Below, piece by piece: positions 8,148-16,463 of a DNA stretch of 64,000 nucleotides. Location: NCBI RefSeq assembly GCF_000633255.1, contig NZ_AYMJ01000011.1:62001-126000 (forward strand), in the 5' to 3' direction. Source of the stretch: Pseudomonas sp. H1h (GTDB lineage: Bacteria > Pseudomonadota > Gammaproteobacteria > Pseudomonadales > Pseudomonadaceae). The first letter of the stretch is position 1; each line of letters starts with the position of its first letter. Position numbers and translations under genes: made by a program. The notes below the pieces were generated by a model. That model saw nothing but the letters and a program-made list of their open reading frames with translations. It did no database searches and was not told the DNA's origin.

Positions 8148-9239
8148 TTATTGATGGCTACGGAAAGTGGTCCACAGGCGCGTACGCTGACGCATGTCCT
8201 TGAGGCTCATGCTGCGATCGGCGTACAAGCGGTCGCGCACTTCGGCGGGCGGGTAAATGTCCGGATCGTTGCGCACCGCTTCATCCACCAGCGGCGTCGC
8301 GGCCTGGTTGGCGGTGGCGAAAAACAGCGTGTTGGTCAGCTCGGCCACAGACTCGGGGCGCAGCATGAACTCGATGAACGCCCGCGCCGCTTGCGGGTTT
8401 GGCGCGTCCTTCGGAATGGCCAGGTTGTCCTGCCAGATCAACGTACCTTCGCGTGGAATTCGATAAGCGACCTCATACGGTTTGTTGGCCTTGTGCGCCT
8501 GATCGGCAGCCATGCTCACGTCACCGTTGTAGGTCAGCGCCAGGCACACGCTGCCGTTCGCCAGATCGCTGATCTGCCGGCCAGTGGCGACGTACAGCAC
8601 CGAGGGCTGGAGTTTGTGCAACAACGCTTCGGCAGCGGCCAGATCAGCCTTGTCGGTGCTGTAGGGATCTTTGCCCAGATAGTGCAGTGCCAGGCCAATG
8701 ACCTCCTGCGGCGAGTCGAGCACGGCAATCCCGCAGTCCTTGAGTTTGCTCGCGTACTCGGGCTTGAACAGCAGATCCAGGCTGTTGAGCGGCACGTCCG
8801 GCAGGCGACTTTTCACTGCCTCGACGTTAATGCCCAAGCCCAGCGTGCCCCAGGTGTAGGGCACGGCGTAGCGATTGCCGGGATCGACTGCCGTGAGTTT
8901 CTGCAGCAGATCGGGATCAAGATTGGTGTAACCCTTGAGGCCTTCGTGGGGGATTTCCTTTAACGCGCCAGCGGCCAACCCTCGAGCCAGAACGCTGGAG
9001 GACGGTACGACCACGTCATAGCCGCTGCCACCGGTCAGCAGTTTGGTTTCCAGCACCTCGGACGTGTCAAAGGTGTCGTAACGCACATGAATACCGGTTT
9101 CCTGCTCGAAGCGCTGCAGGGTTTGCGCCGGCACGTAATCGGCCCAGCTGTAGAGGTTGAGGGTTTTGTCCTCGGCCTGGGCATGCAGGGCCACGGACAA
9201 CAACAGCGCGGGAAAACACAGCTTGAACACGGGAGCCAT
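8148..9239 (-). CDS. Polyamine ABC transporter substrate-binding protein
   Basis: Periplasmic PotD/PotF-type binding protein, 363 residues from the chosen start. Signal peptide MAPVFKLCFPALLLSVALHA, cut after AQA; the mature part opens with KTLNLYSWADYVPAQTLQRF, the hallmark of the spermidine/putrescine-binding family. Later family segments include YDVVVPSSSVLARG, YAVPYTWGTLGLGIN and ANGSVCLALTYNGDV. An upstream in-frame ATG at 9290 would add 17 residues before the signal peptide and is less likely. No permease or ATPase genes lie beside it, so it must use a transporter encoded elsewhere. It forms an operon with speB and is divergent from a LysR gene (99 bp between starts), which may regulate it. 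Confidence 0.88.
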   Translation of the reverse strand: MAPVFKLCFPALLLSVALHAQAEDKTLNLYSWADYVPAQTLQRFEQETGIHVRYDTFDTSEVLETKLLTGGSGYDVVVPSSSVLARGLAAGALKEIPHEGLKGYTNLDPDLLQKLTAVDPGNRYAVPYTWGTLGLGINVEAVKSRLPDVPLNSLDLLFKPEYASKLKDCGIAVLDSPQEVIGLALHYLGKDPYSTDKADLAAAEALLHKLQPSVLYVATGRQISDLANGSVCLALTYNGDVSMAADQAHKANKPYEVAYRIPREGTLIWQDNLAIPKDAPNPQAARAFIEFMLRPESVAELTNTLFFATANQAATPLVDEAVRNDPDIYPPAEVRDRLYADRSMSLKDMRQRTRLWTTFRSHQ

Positions 9240-9338
9240 GACGAACACCTGACCGGAGGAAGTGGTTGCAGGATGCGCGCTCGGATACATTGCAGGAATA
9301 TCAAGTTTGTTAACCTGACTTTATCCAGGAGTAATGTA

Positions 9339-10235
9339 ATGCTCGGTCAACTCCACGATATCGACCTGCAGTTGCTGCGCCTGTTTGTGCAGGTCGTGGA
9401 ATGTGGCGGCTTCAGTGCCGCACAAGGTGAACTGGGCCTGAGTCAGTCGAGCATCAGCCAGCAAATGGCCAAACTCGAAACGCGCCTCGGCTATCGCCTG
9501 TGCAGCCGTGGCAAGGGCGGCTTCAGCGTCACGCCCAAGGGCGAGCAGTTGCTGATTGCGATCCGTACGTTGTTCGAATCCATCGAAACCTTCCGCCATC
9601 AATCCAACGGCGTCGCCGGACGGTTGATCGGTGAAGTGCGCCTGGGCTTGTCGGAAGCGCTCGATCAGTCGGTACTGCTGCGGGTCGCGGAGGCAATCCG
9701 GCGCTTTCGCGGGCGCGATGAGTCGGTGCGCATCGAGTTGATCAGCGCAATGCCTGGGGAGATGGAGCGCCTGCTGCTGCAACAGCGACTGGACCTGGCC
9801 ATCGGTTATTTCTCACAGGTGCAGAGCGCTTTCGATTACCACGAGCTATTCAGGGAAACCCAGCATTTGTACTGCGCGCAGGGCCACCCGCTGTTTACCG
9901 TCGATACGCCGGACGATGCGGCGCTGCAGGCCTGCGACCGGGTCGATCATCCGTATCGCTTCATGCGCACGGGCGAGCCGCTCGCGGACAAGCGCTTTTC
10001 CGCGCGTTCGGAACAGGTCGAGGGCACCCTCGCCTTCATTCTTTCCGGCAAGCACGTCGATTATCTGCCCGATCACTATGCACGGGTCTGGGAGGACAAG
10101 GGCCTGCTGCGGGCACTGCGGCCAGGAGCATTGAGCTTCGAGGTGGCATTTCATCTGGCCCGACATCGGGCGCAGGTGCCAGGGGATGCACAGAAGGCGT
10201 TTGAAGAGGATTTGCTCAGTGCATTTAATTTATGA
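9339..10235 (+). CDS. LysR-family transcriptional regulator
   Basis: A 298-residue regulator. The winged-helix DNA-binding domain spans about residues 7-66 (LQLLRLFVQVVECGGFSAAQ, then LGLSQSSISQQMAKLETRLG). The effector-binding domain follows (GEVRLGLSEALDQSVLLRVA onward). AGGAG at 9327-9331 fixes the ATG at 9339; a longer reading frame upstream would run into the divergent gene. Its divergent position to the polyamine-binding protein and speB suggests it controls them, perhaps sensing a polyamine. The permease gene downstream is a second possible target. Confidence 0.88.
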   Translation: MLGQLHDIDLQLLRLFVQVVECGGFSAAQGELGLSQSSISQQMAKLETRLGYRLCSRGKGGFSVTPKGEQLLIAIRTLFESIETFRHQSNGVAGRLIGEVRLGLSEALDQSVLLRVAEAIRRFRGRDESVRIELISAMPGEMERLLLQQRLDLAIGYFSQVQSAFDYHELFRETQHLYCAQGHPLFTVDTPDDAALQACDRVDHPYRFMRTGEPLADKRFSARSEQVEGTLAFILSGKHVDYLPDHYARVWEDKGLLRALRPGALSFEVAFHLARHRAQVPGDAQKAFEEDLLSAFNL

Positions 10236-10435
10236 GCCAGACTGCTACTTGTGGCGAGGCGGACTCGCTTGCTCACCAGGGCTTTACTTGCATTTGCGAT
10301 TTTATGCCCAAACCCCTCTCGCTCAATAAAACCTGACCTTTTAGGCAATTTTTGCTCGTTGCCCTCGCCGCCCTCTTCCGGCATCCTGCGCCTCCATTTT
10401 CTGACCCGGCCCCGCCTCACGGCGCGCAAAACACC

Positions 10436-11902
10436 ATGACCGCCTCTGAAAAAGTCCCGCGCAACAACGATCTGATCTACGGCCTCAACGACCGTCCACA
10501 CCTGACTGCCACCGTATTCGCAGCACTGCAGCACGTGCTGGCCAGCTTCGTCGGCATCATCACCCCGACCCTGATCATGGGCGGCGCCCTGGGCCTGCAA
10601 AGTGAAATACCGTATCTGATCAGCATGGCGCTGTTCGTCTCGGGTCTGGGCACGTTTGTTCAGGCGCGGCGTTTCGGTCCGGTCGGCTCAGGCTTGTTAT
10701 GCCTGCAAGGCACCAGTTTTTCCTTCATCAGTGTGATTCTCAGCGCCGGTTTCATGGTCAAGGCCCGGGGCGGCGGCACCGATGAAATCCTCTCGACGAT
10801 TTTCGGCGTGTGCTTTTTCGCCGCATTCATCGAAGTGGTGTTGAGCCAGTTCATTGGCAAACTGCGCATGCTGATCACCCCGGTGGTCACTGGCACCATC
10901 ATCACCCTGATGGGCCTGTCGCTGATCAAAGTGGCGATGACCGACATCGCCGGTGGCTTCGGCGCTGCCGATCTGGGCGCGGCCAGCCATGTGTTCCTGG
11001 CGGCGCTGGTGCTGGGCACCATCGTTGTGCTGAACCGGGTCGATGTGCCGTTTCTGCGCCTGGGCGCCATCGTCATCGGCCTGACCCTTGGCTATGTGGT
11101 CGCGTGGCTGATGGGCACGGTGGATTTCGCCAACCTGCCCGAGGTGCCGCTGGTCAGCGTGCCGGTACCGTTCAAGTACGGTTTCAACTTCGACTGGGTG
11201 GCATTCGTGCCGGTGGCGGTGATTTTCCTGGTCTCGCCGCTGGAAGCGGCCGGTGACCTGACCGCCAACTCGATGATTTCGCGGCAACCGGTCAAAGGCC
11301 CGCTGTACATCCGCCGGATCAAGTCCGGCCTGCTCGCCGACGGCCTCAACTCGGCCATGGCAGCCGTGTTCAACAGCATGCCGATGGTGACGTTTGCGCA
11401 GAACAACGGCGTGATCCAGTTGACCGGCGTTGCCAGCCGCTACGTGGCGTTCTTCATCGCCGGCCTGTTGGTGCTGCTGGGCCTGTTCCCGATGATCGGC
11501 GCGGTACTGCAACTGATGCCCAAACCGGTGCTTGGCGGTGCTGAATTGGTGATGTTCGGCACTGTAGCCGTGGCCGGGATCAAGATTCTCGCCGAGGCTG
11601 GGCTGCATCGGCGCAACATGCTGATCGTGGCGATTTCTATCGGCATGGGCCTGGGCATCGCGGCTGTGCCTGAAGTGTTGCGCGAGTTGCCGCAGGCGCT
11701 ACGCAACATCTTCGAATCGCCGATCACCGTCGGTGCGTTGTGCGCTATCGTGCTGAATATCTTCCTGCCGGAAGAGTTCATGGAGCTTGAGGAAGACGAT
11801 TTCGATCCGGAAGCGTCGATTCTGCAGGTTATGGAAAATCCCGATCTGCCGGCCAAAGCTGAACCTGCAACCGCCGCGGCGGTCGCACAGTTGAACCGCT
11901 GA
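10436..11902 (+). CDS. NCS2-family nucleobase (xanthine/uracil) permease
   Basis: Inner-membrane nucleobase:cation symporter, 488 residues, about 14 membrane segments. It begins with the family opening NNDLIYGLNDRPHLTATVFAALQHVLASFVG. The substrate region PLEAAGDLTANSMIS and the signature MVTFAQNNGVIQLTGVASRY (Q-N-x-G-x4-T-G-V) mark the nucleobase-ascorbate transporter family, xanthine/urate branch more than uracil. The start at 10436 is preferred because the sequence before it in the same frame is Pro-rich and not family-like. It is followed by a strong terminator. It stands alone, 200 bp after the LysR gene; no purine riboswitch is seen in the leader. Confidence 0.88.
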   Translation: MTASEKVPRNNDLIYGLNDRPHLTATVFAALQHVLASFVGIITPTLIMGGALGLQSEIPYLISMALFVSGLGTFVQARRFGPVGSGLLCLQGTSFSFISVILSAGFMVKARGGGTDEILSTIFGVCFFAAFIEVVLSQFIGKLRMLITPVVTGTIITLMGLSLIKVAMTDIAGGFGAADLGAASHVFLAALVLGTIVVLNRVDVPFLRLGAIVIGLTLGYVVAWLMGTVDFANLPEVPLVSVPVPFKYGFNFDWVAFVPVAVIFLVSPLEAAGDLTANSMISRQPVKGPLYIRRIKSGLLADGLNSAMAAVFNSMPMVTFAQNNGVIQLTGVASRYVAFFIAGLLVLLGLFPMIGAVLQLMPKPVLGGAELVMFGTVAVAGIKILAEAGLHRRNMLIVAISIGMGLGIAAVPEVLRELPQALRNIFESPITVGALCAIVLNIFLPEEFMELEEDDFDPEASILQVMENPDLPAKAEPATAAAVAQLNR

Positions 11903-11920
11903 CGCTGCGCCTTGAACAAA

Positions 11921-11953
11921 GGGCTGAGCCGGCAACGGTTCGGCCCTTTTTTT
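11921..11953 (+). terminator. Rho-independent terminator
   Basis: An 11-bp stem (11921-11931 with 11936-11946, two G-T pairs) closes a GCAA tetraloop and is followed by seven T. It ends the permease transcript. The frame of the next gene stays open through it, which argues that gene starts at 11966. Confidence 0.88.
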
Positions 11954-11965
11954 GAGAGACTGTTT

Positions 11966-12439
11966 ATGCGCCGCGTCCACGCCGTCATCCTGTCCCTGCT
12001 GCTGTTGTCCCTGAGCGCCTGCGCGCTGTTTCCCAACCGAGATCCGGTGAACATCAACGTGGTCGGCCTCGAACCGTTGCCGAGCCAGGATCTGGAAGTG
12101 CGCTTCGCGATCAAGTTGCGGGTGCAGAACCCCAACGAAACCGCCATCGATTACACCGGCATCGCCCTCGACCTTGAGGTCAACGGCCATCCTTTGGCCT
12201 CGGGCGTGAGTGATCAGGTCGGCTCGATCCCGCGTTTCTCGGAAACCGTGGTCAGCGTGCCGGTCAGTGTTTCCGCGTTCTCCGTGCTGCGCCAGACGCT
12301 GGGCCTGAGCCAGACGCAAACCCTCGATAACCTGCCCTACGTGCTGCGCGGCAAACTGGCCGGTGGCTTGTTCGGCACCATGCGATTTGTCGACAGCGGC
12401 AAGCTCAGCCTGCCGAGAGCCACTGCTGCGACGTGGTAA
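11966..12439 (+). CDS. LEA-type (WHy domain) lipoprotein
   Basis: A 157-residue lipoprotein with signal MRRVHAVILSLLLLSLSAC; the lipobox LSAC gives the lipidated Cys19. The mature part, NVVGLEPLPSQDLEVRFAIK followed by LRVQNPNETAIDYTGIALDL, is the water-stress/hypersensitive-response (LEA14-like) beta-sandwich found in bacterial desiccation-related lipoproteins. The residue after Cys is Ala rather than Asp, so Lol sorting to the outer membrane is expected. The start is placed just after the upstream terminator. Function beyond stress association is not established. Confidence 0.82.
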   Translation: MRRVHAVILSLLLLSLSACALFPNRDPVNINVVGLEPLPSQDLEVRFAIKLRVQNPNETAIDYTGIALDLEVNGHPLASGVSDQVGSIPRFSETVVSVPVSVSAFSVLRQTLGLSQTQTLDNLPYVLRGKLAGGLFGTMRFVDSGKLSLPRATAATW

Positions 12440-12457
12440 TCAATTGCACACACATTC

Positions 12458-12476
12458 CCTGTGGGAGCGGGCTTAT
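12458..12476. repeat. Half REP element
   Basis: A single truncated REP arm (CCTGTGGGAGCGGGCTTA) lies between two convergent genes; its end supplies the stop codon of the nitrilase gene (12473-12475). Confidence 0.6.
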
Positions 12477-13396
12477 GCGGTGAAGCGTACGCCGGGTTTG
12501 GCGCGTTCATCGACACTCAACTCAAATACATCAGGCCGCGCATAGTGGCCAACCACGTCATAGTCATATCGCGCCCGAACCAGTTCAGCGGTATCGATTT
12601 GCGCCGTCAGCAACCCCGCCTCGCCGCGCAAAGGCCCTGCCAGCACATCGCCCATCGGCCCGACAATTACGCTGCCGCCGGCAATCAACGGTCGATCCGC
12701 CGGCCAGTTGGCAATCTCCACGCCCAGCGCCTTCGGCGAAGCCTGGACCTGACAGGCGCTGACCACAAAGCAGCGGCCCTCATGGGCGATATGGCGCATG
12801 CTGACCTGCCACATCTCACGCTCATCCACCGTCGGCGCGCACCAGACCTCAATGCCCTTGGCGTACATCGCCGTGCGTAGCAGCGGCATCATGTTTTCCC
12901 AGCACACCACAGCCCCAAGGCGTCCGACCTGGCTGTCGAGCACCGGCAGCGTCGAGCCATCGCCCTTGCCCCAGATCAGCCGTTCGGTGCCCGTCGGCAT
13001 CAGTTTGCGGTGCTTGGCCACCAGCCCCGCTTGCGGATCGAAATACAGCGCCGTGCAATACAGCGTGCTGCCGGCGCGCTCGATTACGCCGATCACCAGA
13101 TTGGCCCCGGTACGCGCAGACAGGCCGGCCAATGCTTCGGTTTCGGCCCCCGGCACATCAATGGCGTTGGCGAAGTAACGGGCATAGGCCTCGCGGCCCT
13201 CGGGCAAGCGATAGCCCAACTGGGTGCCAAAGCCCTCGCCTTTCGGGTAGCCACCGAGCAGCGCTTCAGGCATTACCACCAACGCCGCGCCGGACTCGCT
13301 GATCGCGTCTTCCCAACTCAGAATCTGTTCCAGGGTTTCACCTTTGCCACCGGGCAAGGCGCCAATCTGCAGGGCGGCAACAATTGATTTAGGCAT
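12473..13396 (-). CDS. Nitrilase-superfamily hydrolase
   Basis: A 307-residue carbon-nitrogen hydrolase with the complete catalytic set: Glu in [13 protein letters not shown], Lys in [11 protein letters not shown], and Cys in [12 protein letters not shown]. The CWEN context and [15 protein letters not shown] place it in the nitrilase branch proper (nitrile to carboxylic acid and ammonia) rather than the amidase branches. The substrate is not predictable. The ATG at 13396 has GGAG 8 nt upstream; a GTG at 13405 would add three residues. It is divergent from a LysR gene (13490), with a short shared promoter region typical of a LysR-controlled target. Confidence 0.88.
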   Translation of the reverse strand: MPKSIVAALQIGALPGGKGETLEQILSWEDAISESGAALVVMPEALLGGYPKGEGFGTQLGYRLPEGREAYARYFANAIDVPGAETEALAGLSARTGANLVIGVIERAGSTLYCTALYFDPQAGLVAKHRKLMPTGTERLIWGKGDGSTLPVLDSQVGRLGAVVCWENMMPLLRTAMYAKGIEVWCAPTVDEREMWQVSMRHIAHEGRCFVVSACQVQASPKALGVEIANWPADRPLIAGGSVIVGPMGDVLAGPLRGEAGLLTAQIDTAELVRARYDYDVVGHYARPDVFELSVDERAKPGVRFTA

Positions 13397-13489
13397 CGCG
13401 GTCACTCCATCGGGTTCAAGTGTTGCCGATTCTGCAGCGGCGCGGGATCATGAATAAAGACTGATTCACTGCTGAATGATATGAACCTT

Positions 13490-14395
13490 ATGAATATCGC
13501 GACCGTTGACCTCAACCTCCTGAAAGTCTTCGAAGCCCTGCATGAAGAGTCCAGTGCCAGTCGTGCGGCGCTGCGGCTGGGCGTGACGCAATCGGCGGTC
13601 AGCGCGGCGTTGCGCCGGTTGCGCGAGGTGTATGGCGATCAGTTGTTCGTGCGCACCGGTCGCGGACTGGCGCCGACGCTCAAGGCCAATCAACTGAAAC
13701 CGGTGGTCAGCGAGGCCCTGAATAAATGCCGCCAGAGCCTGGCGATGGTCGACCCGGCGGCGCATCAGTACGAGGGCCGCTCGGTGACGGTGGGCCTGTC
13801 GGATGATTTTGAAATCGCTTATGGCCGACGCCTGATCGAAGAAATTGCCCGCAGCGCGCCGAAGCTGCGGCTGATCTTCCGCCAGACCCACAGTCAGATC
13901 GTCGCCCGCGCCCTGATGGAACGCAGCATCGATCTGGCGATCACCGCCGGCGGGTTTGCCGAACGCCTGCTCAGCCGCCAGGTGTTGGGCGAAGGGGATT
14001 ATGCGTGTCTGGTCGACCCGGGCAGCCTGGCCGCCGGGCAACAATCGATCGATCTACAGGCGTTTGTCGCCCGCGAACACATTCTGGTGTCCTCGGGCGG
14101 CTTTATCGGCATCACCGATGAGGGCCTGGCAGCACTGGGCCTGAGCCGCCGGGTCTGCGCCTCGACCACGCACTTTGCAGCGTTGCCGCATCTGCTCAAG
14201 GGCAGCGGCGCGGTGGCAACCATCCCGACGCATGCCGCCCAAGCCATCGCGGCCCTCAGCGGACTGGTCTTGCTGCCCTGCCCGCTGGCCCTGCCGCGTT
14301 ACCCGATCGAACTGGGCTGGCGCACCAGCACGCAGGTCGATCCGCTGGTGATCAAGGTGCGTGAGGCCATTGTGGCGGCGTTCAACACGCCGTAA
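13490..14395 (+). CDS. LysR-family transcriptional regulator
   Basis: About 301 residues (304 if started at the in-frame ATG at 13481). It has an N-terminal helix-turn-helix (VDLNLLKVFEALHEESSASR, LRLGVTQSAVSAALRRLREV) with the FVRTGRGLAPTLKA wing. The periplasmic-binding-like effector domain opens with RSVTVGLSDDFEIAYGRRLI. The VDLNLLKVFEAL opening is that of the NodD/NahR-like subgroup. It is divergent from the nitrilase gene and probably regulates it. The choice between the two start codons is open. Confidence 0.87.
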   Translation: MNIATVDLNLLKVFEALHEESSASRAALRLGVTQSAVSAALRRLREVYGDQLFVRTGRGLAPTLKANQLKPVVSEALNKCRQSLAMVDPAAHQYEGRSVTVGLSDDFEIAYGRRLIEEIARSAPKLRLIFRQTHSQIVARALMERSIDLAITAGGFAERLLSRQVLGEGDYACLVDPGSLAAGQQSIDLQAFVAREHILVSSGGFIGITDEGLAALGLSRRVCASTTHFAALPHLLKGSGAVATIPTHAAQAIAALSGLVLLPCPLALPRYPIELGWRTSTQVDPLVIKVREAIVAAFNTP

Positions 14396-14401
14396 GTGCG
14401 T

Positions 14402-14656
14402 TTACTTGTTGGCCGCCATCAGACGGTTGACCTCACTGCGCACCATGTTGGCAAATTCCGGCGGCGACATGCCGTCGAGTTCCGAGCGCACCCACTCGGC
14501 CCATTTGCCCTTGCGCTTGCCGCGCTCGCCGAACAACCGCGCGGCTTCGCCTTTGGCTTTGCCCAGATTGTTCTGCCAGAGTTCGAACAGACGGGATTTC
14601 TCGTCTTCCAGCGCAGCGCGCTCGGCGAGGGATTTGTCGGCCAGATTGAAACTCAT
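14402..14656 (-). CDS. Small conserved-type protein of unknown function
   Basis: An 84-residue, highly charged, probably helical soluble protein: MSFNLADKSLAERAALEDEK, then RLFELWQNNLGKAKGEAARL, KWAEWVRSELDGMSPPEFAN and a C-terminal NRLMAANK. There is no signal peptide, membrane segment or known motif. It starts divergently from the DUF883 gene and its 3' end nearly touches the convergent LysR gene. I do not recognise the family. Confidence 0.62.
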   Translation of the reverse strand: MSFNLADKSLAERAALEDEKSRLFELWQNNLGKAKGEAARLFGERGKRKGKWAEWVRSELDGMSPPEFANMVRSEVNRLMAANK

Positions 14657-14809
14657 GGGGAAATACCTGCTGCGTAAAATGGCGACATCTTACACGCTCG
14701 ACAGAAATCTCCTGCGCAGGTTTTTGTTCCGTACCTAAAATCAGTGCAACTTTTCAGACAACGCCACACTCCATTGTTCACTGTCCATTCACCTGCAAGG
14801 AGTCACCCA

Positions 14810-15127
14810 ATGGCCCGCAAATCCACCGTGCAAGCCGCCGAAGACCAAATCAAGGATCAGGCATTCAGCGAACTTCAGGCTCTGATCGAAGAGTCCGACA
14901 AACTGCTCAAGAGCAGCGCCTCACTGGTCGGCGAAGAAGCGGAGACCCTGCGCGGGCAAATCGCCCTGAAACTGCAACAGGCGCTGGATTCGGTTTCCAG
15001 CGTACGCGACCGCACCAAACCGGCAGTGGATGCCACCGAAAACTACATCGGCGGCCATCCTTGGCAAACCGTCGCGATCTCCGCCGGTTTTGGCCTGGTG
15101 GTCGGTTTGTTGCTCGGTCGCCGCTGA
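14810..15127 (+). CDS. ElaB/YqjD-type (DUF883) membrane-anchored protein
   Basis: A 105-residue protein with an amphipathic helical N-terminal part (QAAEDQIKDQAFSELQALIE, ESDKLLKSSASLVGEEAETL) and one C-terminal membrane segment ending in the family signature: NYIGGHPWQTVAISAGFGLV followed by GLLLGRR. Enterobacterial members ElaB and YqjD are inner-membrane proteins that bind stationary-phase ribosomes. AAGGAG just upstream supports the start. It is monocistronic with a bidirectional terminator after it. Confidence 0.88.
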   Translation: MARKSTVQAAEDQIKDQAFSELQALIEESDKLLKSSASLVGEEAETLRGQIALKLQQALDSVSSVRDRTKPAVDATENYIGGHPWQTVAISAGFGLVVGLLLGRR

Positions 15128-15140
15128 AGTCGTTACGCAG

Positions 15141-15172
15141 AAAAAAGGCGAGCCACCCGGCTCGCCTTTTTC
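15141..15172. terminator. Bidirectional terminator
   Basis: GGCGAGCC pairs with GGCTCGCC around a 4-nt loop, with an A-run before and a T-run after, so it can stop both the DUF883 transcript and the convergent dpkA transcript. Confidence 0.85.
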
Positions 15173-15187
15173 ATGTCCTGCATAAAC

Positions 15188-16228
15188 TCAGCCGGCGGCC
15201 AGTTCGCGCAACTGGCCCAGCGTCTGTTCATCGAGCACGATCCCCTCTGCCAGCGATCTGGCCCGCTGCAAATGTCGGCGATCGCCCGGCAAACGCTTGA
15301 GCCCGACGCCGTGCATCTGGCGCACCAGCTCCTGACTGCGCTCGGCAAAACTCTGCCCGGCGGCCTTGCTCGGGTCGATGACAATCAGCAATTGCCCGGT
15401 CCACGGGGTCTTGGCGCCGGGATGATTCGACCAGTCGAATTCAAAGGAAAAATTGCCACCCGTGAGCGCAGCGGCCAACAGTTCGACCATCATCGACAGC
15501 GCCGAGCCCTTATGCCCGCCGAACGGCAACAGCGCGCCGCCCTCAAGAATGGCTTTCGGGTCCTGCGTTGCCTGGCCGAGGCTGTCCACGCCCATTCCGG
15601 CTGCCAGCCGTTCGCCCTTGCGCGCCGCAATCTGCACGTCGCCGTGGGCAATGGCGCTGGTCGCCAGATCGAACACAATCGGCGCGCCACCGAGCCGAGG
15701 GGCGGCGAAGGCAATCGGGTTGGTGCCGAACAACGGCCGGTCGGCGCCGTGGGGCACCACGCAGGTCATGCTGTTGACCATGCTCAACGCCACCAGCCCT
15801 TCATCAGCGAAGGGTTCGACGTCCGGCCACAGAGCGGCGAAGTGGTGAGAATTACGGATCGCCAGCACGGCAATCCCGGCGTTACGAGCTTTCTCCACCA
15901 ACAACGACCGGGCGGCAGCCAGCGCTGGCTGGGCGAAACCGTTGCCGGCATCGACGCGTACAAACCCGGGGGCCACATCTTCAACCTGTGGCACCGCCTG
16001 ACCGTTGACCCAGCCACTGTTGAGGGTCGACACATACCCGGGAATCCGAAACACACCATGGCTGTGCGCGCCATCGCGCTCGGCCCCGGCACAGTTGGCG
16101 GCGAGTGAGCGGGCGACCTCGGCGGAGGTGCCATGACGCAGAAAAATTGTTTCGAGCAGTTGCGTCAACGCCTCGAGTGACAACGATGGCGAGACAGCAG
16201 AAGACACATGATCGTGTGGCGCAGACAT
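15188..16228 (-). CDS. dpkA: Delta1-piperideine-2-carboxylate reductase
   Basis: A 346-residue member of the malate/L-lactate dehydrogenase type-2 superfamily. NADPH-dependent reduction of delta1-piperideine-2-carboxylate (to L-pipecolate) or delta1-pyrroline-2-carboxylate (to L-proline) takes place in D-lysine and D-proline catabolism. Signatures match DpkA of P. syringae as I remember it: ERDGAHSHGVFRIPGYVSTL, AIRNSHHFAALWPDVEPFA, PLFGTNPIAFAAPR, FDLATSAIAHGDVQIAARKG and LPFGGHKGSALSMMVELLAA. The ATG at 16228 has GGAG 8 nt upstream; an upstream TTG in frame is unlikely. It stands alone, with no lysine-catabolism neighbours. Confidence 0.87.
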   Translation of the reverse strand: MSAPHDHVSSAVSPSLSLEALTQLLETIFLRHGTSAEVARSLAANCAGAERDGAHSHGVFRIPGYVSTLNSGWVNGQAVPQVEDVAPGFVRVDAGNGFAQPALAAARSLLVEKARNAGIAVLAIRNSHHFAALWPDVEPFADEGLVALSMVNSMTCVVPHGADRPLFGTNPIAFAAPRLGGAPIVFDLATSAIAHGDVQIAARKGERLAAGMGVDSLGQATQDPKAILEGGALLPFGGHKGSALSMMVELLAAALTGGNFSFEFDWSNHPGAKTPWTGQLLIVIDPSKAAGQSFAERSQELVRQMHGVGLKRLPGDRRHLQRARSLAEGIVLDEQTLGQLRELAAG

Positions 16229-16463
16229 CTGAAGCTCCAGACTAATTATTGGAGGGAACAACAGCGTGTGAACGACTTGCCCGTCGATTAACCACGTCAG
16301 GCCCGGGTGCTGTCAACCGTTGCGGTGATCGCGCGCCTTGGCGTAAACACATTCCGACGCTTTGCGTGCGGTAACTATGTACCACCCTCGCGCCTCTTCC
16401 GGTTCTTAGTCTGTCGTCTCCATCCACCGGCGCTTTCGTCCGCGCCCTGACAGAGACCCGAAA